NCBI RefSeq assembly: GCF_905171775.1
Contig: NC_053489.1
Location: 333,160,089 to 333,224,088, forward strand
Reading direction: 5' to 3'
From: Rana temporaria
Taxonomy: Eukaryota > Chordata > Amphibia > Anura > Ranidae
DNA: 64,000 nt
Of this stretch, positions 56,829 to 64,000 are shown piece by piece. The position numbers and the translations under genes were made by a program. The notes under the pieces are model-generated. The model had not been told where the DNA came from. It did no database searches and worked only from the letters and a program-made list of their open reading frames with translations. How positions within the stretch are numbered: position 1 is the first letter of the stretch; each line of letters starts with the position of its first letter.

Positions 56829-57237
56829 AGTGGTTGAAAACCCTTACAACACACCTTTTGCTACAGCTAAGCCTATAATAAGGCTTACCGGTAGCTACCC
56901 TAGATATCTTCTAAACTTGAACGGTTAAGGAGATATCCCCTGTATTTGCATGTGCCGATGCTTTCAGTAACTGTGCCATTACCGGCGTGTCCCACGTGCA
57001 TGAGCAGGAGTGATGTCATCGTGGCTCGGGCCAATCACAGCGCCTGAGCCGCGATACCCGGAAGTAACTCCAGGACGACAAGTCACCGGCTGGTGCTGTG
57101 TCGGGCACTGCAGCGGGGGCTTAGATCCCAGGTGAGTATTTCATAATGAGCTAGTATGCTATGCATACTAGCTCATTATGCCTTTGTCTTGCAGGTTTTA
57201 GATTTTAAAAATTTTTGCAAAGTGGGTTTACAACCAT
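56829..57237. mobile_element. TTAA-type MITE with a perfect internal hairpin
   Basis: The left end AGTGGTTGAAAACCC follows TTAA (56825-56828). The right end GGGTTTACAACCAT is its diverged inverse, with the right TTAA mutated. Inside, 57142-57159 and 57163-57180 form a perfect 18-bp hairpin with a 3-nt loop. CAGGTGAGTATT (57130-57141) and CTTGCAGGTT (57188-57197) resemble a splice donor and acceptor, but no exon is recognisable. Confidence 0.6.
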
Positions 57238-57432
57238 TTTATTGCCTGAACACAATTTTGCAATGTGTTAGTAAAACTGTACATATAATTGCATTTGTGT
57301 ATCTATGCAGATTATACCTTGTTTTTTTTTTTCAGGACAATTTTAAATTTTTTTGGTGGTAAATGGTAATGGATATCTGGCCTAAATTAGTAAAAACAAA
57401 ATGATATTTTTAATTTAGCCATATATTTCTTA

Positions 57433-57943
57433 GGCCTCGTACAGACGACCGGACAGTCCGCTGAAAACGGTCCGCCAGACCGTTTTCAGCGGACATGTCC
57501 GGTCGGAGATTTCTGTCTGATGGTTGTACACACCATCAGACAGAAATGAGAGACAATCCGCGCGGACAGACAGCGCGGTGACGTGTCTGCGCCGTCGACG
57601 ATGACGCGGCGACGTGCGCGACGCTAAAAGGTCAATGCTTCCACGCATGCGTCAAAGTCATTCGACGCATGTGAGGGATGGCGGCCGGTCGGACATGTAC
57701 AGTAAGTCTGTACAGACGACCGAACATGTCCGACGGACAGGATTCCAGCGGGCATGTTTCTTAGCATGTTTCCTTCACATGTTTCTTAGCATGCTAAGAA
57801 ACATTTGTCCACTCGAAAACGGTCGGGCGGACAAATGTACGCTGGAAACCTGTCCGCTCGGCTGTACAGACGACCGAACATGTCTGCTGAAACTGGTCCG
57901 CGGACCAGTTTCAGCAGACATGTTCGGTCGTGTGTACGGGGCC
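57433..57943. mobile_element. 511-bp PIF/Harbinger-like MITE
   Basis: The left end GGCCTCGTACAGACGACCGG and the right end GGTCGTGTGTACGGGGCC are inverse copies, flanked by TTA at 57430-57432 and 57944-57946. The interior contains several inverted CGGACATGTCCG-like blocks. Frames inside are artefacts of the inverted structure. Confidence 0.85.
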
Positions 57944-57949
57944 TTACTG

Positions 57950-58308
57950 TTACCTTAACTTACCACTAAAGAACAACTCACAATAAATTCTCCTTCTCCT
58001 GACGATCAAAGTGATACCACATCACCACACATGTGTGTTTTTTGTTGTTTGTACTGTACCTGTAGTGGGGTCCAGAAACAATGGTGCACATTTTGCTTTT
58101 TTTATCAAACCTAAAACATACGGAAACTAACTGACATTGATACTAATTAAAAAAATGCTTTTTTAAAAAATTAATCCTACTGAAAATAACCCTGTTCTAG
58201 ATCAAACCTACTGTAGATGTACCGGTATCTATTTTTTTTCTTTATTTTTTTATACATTATTATTATGTTTACATTTTTCTCCCCTAGCAATGAGAGAAAG
58301 ATACAACA
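57950..58308. other. Intergenic sequence, nothing recognised
   Basis: AT-rich, no gene. Confidence 0.5.
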
Positions 58309-58312
58309 TATC

Positions 58313-59536
58313 TGTAGCACCCTGGTCTTAAACAGGGCTGCTAATAAATCTAGTTGTGCTAGGTGGAAACTAGCCTGGCTAATTGGTAGGTTGATCCACG
58401 GATTCCTGTCCCAAGTCTGAGTTTGGTGTAGTCTCTCTCTTCTGTCAATAGGTGGCACTGTTGCATTTGGCATTATAATGATGGATTACCATAAACTCAG
58501 GTAATGGATAACTAGGTTGTCTCAGCCAATCAGCAGGAGTTTCTTTGGCTGCCATGTATGCTGGGATAGGCTATTTATTTGGGAGGAGTCAGGTGATCAT
58601 GGTTTTTCCCGCCCGAGGCTGTGGCCTCGGTGTGTGTGTGTTGAAAAGCTCCTTGTTGCTAGGTTTGAAGCTTGAGGCCTATACAGGAGGCATTCTGGCT
58701 GCTAGGTTCTGGATATATCCATCAGTTCAGGGTTTTCATAAAGGAGGAGCAGCCAAGGGTAAGCTTGAAACCTGGGCTCAGCCTGAGGGGAGCATGATCG
58801 TTGTCTGAGGTAAAGAAGAAGCAGTTGACACAAAGGGATTACCACTCCTGTTACCGGAGGCAAGTTTGGAAGGGATAAAGTTCTGAAGGAGTACCAGAGC
58901 AGACATTTCACTAGCTGGGGACAGTAAAGTAGTGGGAGCGCTTAAGTAGAGACTCATCCAGAAAGTCAGTGGGTAGCTGTGGGTAAAGTTTGAAGGAGTA
59001 CGGCGGGTAGCTGTAAGTAAAGCTTGAAGATAAAATACAGCGTTTAGCTGTGGGTGAAGCTCGGGGAATGCAGTGGGTGGCTGAGAGTCCAAGAAGTCTA
59101 GAGAAAGATGGCAAACTGAACTTAAGGATCTACAGTGGGATACTGTGAGTTAAGCTGGAAGATCTACAGTAAGATACAGTGAGAGAATTTGTTGCCATAG
59201 GAGACAGCGGTTGCTACAAGATACAGATTGCTACATTCAGCTTAAAGGCCCTCGTTCTGTATTGTCTGCCTAGTTCTATTTTTGTCTCTGGAGTTTGCCT
59301 TAATTGCTATTGCCTTTGCCCAAGGGTGTCCTGTACAATAAACCCTCTCTCTCCAACGTTCCTGTTAAGAGAAATAAAACTCTATTTTAATTTTTTACAA
59401 AAAGTGACTGGTGCCCAATCTTTTCACCTTGCACCACACCCACTATGCCTAGTAACCTGCACCCTGAGGAGGCATGTCAGTCCCCCTGGCTCTGGGTGTC
59501 ACCATCAGGCCCCTGGAAGTCAAGGAGGCCGTTTCA
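58313..59536 (+). mobile_element. Probable solo LTR, 1.22 kb
   Basis: It starts TGTAGCACCC and ends GTTTCA, flanked by TATC at 58309-58312 and 59537-59540. A TATTTATT box near 58570 and polyadenylation signals (AATAAA near 59337 and 59368) are placed as in an LTR with a short U5. No internal retroviral region follows. The 4-bp flank is short, so the exact ends are less certain than those of the other LTRs. Confidence 0.6.
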
Positions 59537-59540
59537 TATC

Positions 59541-60260
59541 TTTCTCCCCCTCAGAGGAGAAAAACAAAATGGGGATGCTGAACAGTGACTGATCACAGTT
59601 ATAGCCAATCAGAGGCTATCACAGCAATCAGGTGATTAGGAACCAGGTCTCCCAATTCCTGATCATTAGTACCAGACATGGGGCTCTCAGGGAGTCTCTG
59701 TGCTGGGCGTGCACTGTGCTGCATGCTCCCAGCACAAACACAGGTACGCATATATGGGGCCTCGCGGAAGAAGAACCACTTCATTGGGGCCCCTTTTATG
59801 TGTACAGGTGGCAGGAAGGGGTTAAGGAATAGAAGCAACGAGAAAAGAGTGAGGAACCTGACTAGGACAAACCTGTCATGTGTGCTTAGTGAAGCGACAT
59901 AATATTGCACTTAAGATTCACTATCACAACATGCTGACACACTGGTTGACTCTCATATAGAAGTGTGATACTGTGTCTTAGTATGTGGCAGTACAGTCAC
60001 AGGACAACTCCTGGGAGCTAGATTGTTCAGGTACAGTGCCAGAGCAGACAGTTTTCTGACATTATTACACTTTGCCTACAATTCCAGGGGGAAGTGCATA
60101 TTGACAGAAGCACTTCACAAAGCTGGCTTTTCACATCAAGGTTTGGAAAGCAAGTGTTATTTTGCAAATAGGTTGCGCCCTTTAACCTCACCAAAAACAA
60201 CGATAGCAATTGTGATTAAGTGGCGTTCTCAGCAAGTCATTGCCTGAAGGTACATTCATG
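59541..60260. other. Intergenic sequence, nothing recognised
   Basis: Short frames only; no domain or bounded repeat. Confidence 0.5.
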
Positions 60261-60269
60261 AATGCAGAC

Positions 60270-60535
60270 TACTGCATGATACAAATCCAAAACTGGTACA
60301 GAGGCATTCCCGGCTCTTCCAGAGGAGATAGATCAAAAGAGCAGCATCTTTTGATGAAGGTCAGTCCATCTTTCTCAAGACACTACAACATGGAAGCGAT
60401 GTAGTGTCTTGAGAAAGATGTACTAAGCTTCATTAAAATGTCTACAATAAAAATGCTGTTTTTTTGATCGCTCTCCTCTGCAAAACCTGGGAATGCCTCT
60501 GTACGGATTTTGGATTTGCATTGGAGGATATATGT
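60270..60535. repeat. Foldback element with a perfect 21-bp central hairpin
   Basis: The central arms at 60367-60387 and 60400-60420 are perfectly complementary around a 12-nt loop. Outside them the pairing continues imperfectly: CCAAAACTGGTACAGAGGCA (60288-60307) is answered by TGCCTCTGTACGGATTTTGG (60493-60512). A third partial copy follows at about 60570-60600. Probably a MITE; the flanks give no clear duplication. Confidence 0.75.
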
Positions 60536-60609
60536 AGCAGATTTTACTGTTCCATTCATCACCCACGAGTGCCTCTATGCCAGTTTTGGATTTGTATGGA
60601 TTTCTTTGT

Positions 60610-62330
60610 AGGTGAGCACCTGGGCATTTACCACACACATAGAGTGCAGTGGCTACCAATGGGGCTGTTTAGTATCTTACAATAAATAGAATCTGTCTGA
60701 AAATGTTTGTGCTGTACTATTTTTCCCGAATGATGAGCCATGGCACACAGTCTGAACATTATAATATATGGAGAGTTTGCTGGACAAGTACTAAACTTTA
60801 CACTTAGTGCTCATGTCATTGAGCCTTGTTTCCCTACATCTGGCATGCTTTTGGAAAGCACGGAAAACACAGGGTAGAAAATACGATTGCCTTTTTTTTT
60901 GTAAAACACATGGCAGTTCAGAGGCTGCCTTTAACCTGTTTTGCGTTGTTGGGCTGTGTTTCTTTGGATGCAATTTGAAAATCTGGACAAAACAGGCTTA
61001 ATGCAGCCTTTTCTTGTCAAACGCTGCATTTTAAATTCAAGTGCATAGCAAATACAGTGTTTTAAAAGAACATGAAACGATAGTGAGAACAGGAGGTTGC
61101 TGTAATTTAGATTTATTCCTATTGGAACAACAAGAATCCCACGATGGGTAATAGCAAGGATTTGTATAGGTGGAGCTGAATGCTTAATTTTACCAAATGT
61201 TCATATATTATTGATATGTATGCATGACAAATTCAAAATGTAGGATTTAAACCAAACATTCCATACACATGCTGTCTAAAATAGTTTAAAAGTCGCTCAA
61301 GTCATCCATACAAAAACAAACAATTAACTACAAGTGAAGAGGTCCATGCATATACATGGTCCCTTTTCTAGATCTTCAAGTGCCTTAAAATTATAAATAC
61401 TGGTCAGTGGTGTTATTTAACCTATGGTGAAAATTGTCAAATACGTGTGACAGTAAAGGAGTCTTTGTGGACATTTATACTTGAGTTGGTTAAAAATTGT
61501 CAATGTAAGCTTGAGAATCTGCAACTTAACTTACTAGTAAATTTAATAAGATTGATGATATTCACTATTACAGAGTCTGAGTTATTTTATAATATAGATC
61601 CACAGACTGTACATTTATAAAATGTTGCATTAATTCTTTAAAGTGCATGTAATCCCGACAAATAACTTTTCTTATGTGCTTCTATTTAGTCTGCTAACTA
61701 TACCTTTGAAAGTTTTTTTTATTATATCTGTTCGATAAGCGCAAAAGTATACTTGTTGATTTTGCTACAAATCTTGTGATTTGGTAACTTCCTGTGCTCT
61801 CTGCCTCTGCACAGGGAGGGGTTGTGGAGATGAGGAGGCAATAATATAGGCAGGACTGAATTCAATTTACAGCCAAAAATACATGTGTTGTCATGTCGGA
61901 GTAGGGTAGGAGCACATTAAATTTCTCACACATAGCAATTGTTTTTCTGTATTTGCAATGCGTTTAAAGGGCTAAAACAAGGGGAAATGTGCATGTAGAG
62001 TACTAAATATGTTCTTTTATATTTTTCCTTGACATACACTTTAACCCCTTGCCAACCGTGTCCTGTAGATATACGTAGACAGAATGGCACAGCTGCGCAA
62101 AGCAACTGTAGCACTACCCCCAAAGGAGCTGCTGGTTTATTTTGGGTGGCATGTTACCCCGTGGCTCCTACGCCGTCTAACGGAGTGTCCACGACAGGTG
62201 TCTTTTTCTGTGCTCTTTATTACCCAGCCGGGTAAAAACAATAAAACTTTGTGGTGATAGAAGAGTTGAAGTAGAAGGAGAAATAGCAGATTCAGGCGTA
62301 TCAAAGGGAAACAGTCCTGCTTCCAACAAC
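60610..62330. other. Intergenic sequence, nothing recognised
   Basis: No supported gene. Frames are under 80 aa and show no domain. Confidence 0.5.
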
Positions 62331-62335
62331 ACTTA

Positions 62336-62855
62336 TGCCGCGTACACACGACCGTTTTTCAGGTTCTAAAAAATTACGTTTTTTTTGTCATTAAAAACAA
62401 TCGTGTGTGGGCTTCAGAGCATTTTTCACGATCTAAAAAAATGGGCAAATTTTTTTCCGAACATGCTCTATTTTTTCACGACGTTTTTAACGTTGTCATT
62501 TTTAAGTTTTTAAAAAATGGTCGTGTGTGGGCTTTAACGACGTGAAAAAAACGTGCATGCTCAAAAGCAAGTTATGAGACGGGAGCGCTCGTTCTGGTAA
62601 AACTACCGTTCGTAATGGAGTAAGCACATTCATCACACTGTAACAGACAGAAAAGCATGAATCATCTTTTGCTAACACAAAATCAGCCAAAGCAGCCCAA
62701 AGGGTGGCGCCATCCGAATGGAACTTCCCCTTTATAGTGCCGACATACGTGTTGTACGTCACCGCGCTTTGCTAGAGCATTTTTTTTTCACGATCGTGTG
62801 TAGGCAAGGCCGTTTTAATGATCGGGTTGAAAAAAACGTTGTTTTTTATAGACCC
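62336..62855. mobile_element. Harbinger-like MITE, right part displaced by a piggyBac insertion
   Basis: The left end TGCCGCGTACACACGACCG follows TTA (62333-62335) and matches the MITE at 32991. The interior has CGTGTGTGGGCTT and CACGATCGTGTGTAGGC blocks and GTTTTTT-rich arms. A TTAA at 62856-62859 starts a piggyBac element, so the right terminus may lie beyond that insertion. Confidence 0.65.
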
Positions 62856-62859
62856 TTAA

Positions 62860-64000
62860 CCACTTAACCACCAGCCGCCGTCATATAACGGCGGCAAGGT
62901 GGTTGCTTAACTGGGGGTCGCCGTTATTTAACGGCGCCCACCAGAAGCAGTAATGCGCGCCGCCTCGGGCGCGCACACTGAAAATTCTGTGCGCGCCGGG
63001 TCTATGAGACCCGGCGCTACACAGATCTCGGTAACTGACCGACAACAGCGGTCTTTTACCATGTGATCGCGCCGTCCAATGACGGCGCGATCACAGGTAA
63101 ACAAACCGGCGTCATTTGATGACGCCGGTTCCTCCCTCCTCTCGCTGTACCGATCGGTACAGTGTGAGAGGAGAGCGCGGATGGCAGCAGCAGTGTGGGA
63201 TGGATCTGTGACTATTGCAGTCACAGATCCATCCATCCCTGCTCAGCCATCCATGCATTAACCCCTGCAATACTCTGCCTTCCCTGTGCAATACTCTGCA
63301 TTAACCCCCTGCAATACTCTTCCTTCCCTGTGCAATACTCTGCATTAACCCCCTGAGATACTCTTCCTTCCCTGTGCAATACTCTGCATTAACCCCCTGC
63401 AATACTCTTCCTTCCCTGTGCAATACTCTGCATTAACCCCTGCAATACTCTGCCTTCCCTGCGCAATACTCTGCAATGCTCTGCCTTCCCTGCGCAATTA
63501 CTCTGCAATACCCCCTGCGCAATAATCTGCAATACCCCCCGCGCAATACTCTGCAAAACCCCCGCGCAATACTCTGCAAAACCCCCGCGCAATACTCTGC
63601 AAAACCCCCGCGCAATACTCTGCAAAACCCCCGCGCAATACTCTGCAAAACCCCCGCGCAATACTCTGCAAAACCCCCGCGCAATACTCTGCAATACCCC
63701 CCGCGCAATACTCTGCAATACCCCCCACACAATACTCTGCAATACCCCCCACACAATACTCTGCAATACCCCCCACACAATACTCTGCAATACCCTCCAC
63801 ACAATACTCTGCAATACCCCCCACACAATATTCTGCAATACCCCCCACACAATACTCTGCAATACCCCCCACACAATACTCTGCAATACCCCCCACACAA
63901 TACTCTGCAATACCCCCGCACCATACTCTGCAATACCCCCGCACCAATACTTTGCAATACCCCCCGCACAATACTCTGCAATACCCCCCGCACAATACTC
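62860..64000 (+). mobile_element. Left end of a second piggyBac element, cut by the window edge
   Basis: Starting after TTAA (62856-62859), about 250 bp closely match the leader of the element at 40958 (CCACTTAACCACCAGCCGCC, the ATAACGGCGGCAAGGTGG block, and the CAAT-loop hairpin near 63064-63093). A different minisatellite follows. The transposase, if present, lies to the right of the window. Confidence 0.8.
63260..64000. repeat. Minisatellite of AATACTCTGCAATACCCCC type
   Basis: The right part has a regular unit of about 19-20 bp in two subtypes (CGCGC and CACAC variants after the C-run). The left part, 63260-63440, has a longer unit of about 53 bp with TTAACCCC and CTTCCCTGTGC. It runs to the end of the window. 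Overlapping minus-strand frames of 165-186 aa are artefacts. Confidence 0.93.

Noticed and set aside
63389..63995. Minus-strand frames of 165-186 codons
   Set aside because: Translations of the AATACTCTGC minisatellite.

Overview
The window reads as repeat-dominated intergenic DNA from a vertebrate, most likely an anuran amphibian of the ranid/ranoid type (inferred from the mix of Tc1, piggyBac/TTAA, PIF/Harbinger, hAT, CR1, L2, Tx1-like L1 and hammerhead-bearing retroelements). I find no host protein-coding gene, tRNA, rRNA or CRISPR array. Every open frame with recognisable homology belongs to a transposon, and all of these are broken. Most other open frames are artefacts of minisatellites or of long palindromes, where frames appear in mirror image.

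Layout. 1-11,900: mostly unannotated AT-rich sequence with a hammerhead-ribozyme motif at 452-500, small MITEs, a GA-rich minisatellite (2,878-3,960), a 158-bp hAT MITE, a 24-bp minisatellite and a 479-bp Harbinger-like MITE. 11,947-14,700: a minus-strand Tc1 transposase relic split by a foldback MITE, a TTAA MITE, another hammerhead motif beside a palindrome, and a 78-bp hAT MITE. 15,600-21,140: a minisatellite, a CR1 3' end, a 977-bp non-autonomous piggyBac relative, two TTAA MITEs sharing one TTAA, and two further foldbacks. 21,140-27,938: one long-armed palindromic retroelement with a hammerhead in each arm and a 15-bp target duplication, later split by a solo LTR and by a Tx1/L1-type LINE. 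28,807-31,246: a hAT inside a hAT, the inner one carrying a 1.5-kb minisatellite. 31,343-32,625: a second element of the hammerhead-plus-inverted-arm type, with its own 15-bp duplication and a hAT inside. 33,990-39,500: tandem repeats like a piggyBac 3' region, split by a solo LTR and by a 2.75-kb giant palindrome. 40,646-54,590: a deep nest in which a Harbinger-like MITE holds an 11.4-kb piggyBac element (transposase at 42,075-43,760, internally deleted), which itself holds two more giant palindromes, while an L2 LINE sits in the host MITE. 55,133-64,000: a Harbinger-like element with a HARBI1-like fragment, more MITEs, a 1.2-kb probable solo LTR, a foldback and the left end of another piggyBac element running off the window.

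The strongest observations are (1) two loci with the same retroelement architecture (15-bp target duplication, inverted arms, hammerhead 220-240 bp from one end, 54-78-bp tail), best explained as non-autonomous Penelope-like elements; (2) three giant near-perfect palindromes of 2.7-3.1 kb with Harbinger-like ends and 3-bp duplications, two of them sharing one insertion site through tandem duplication; and (3) several nested insertions proved by empty sites within the same window. All coordinates come from reading the sequence by eye; family names rest on motif recognition, not on searches.
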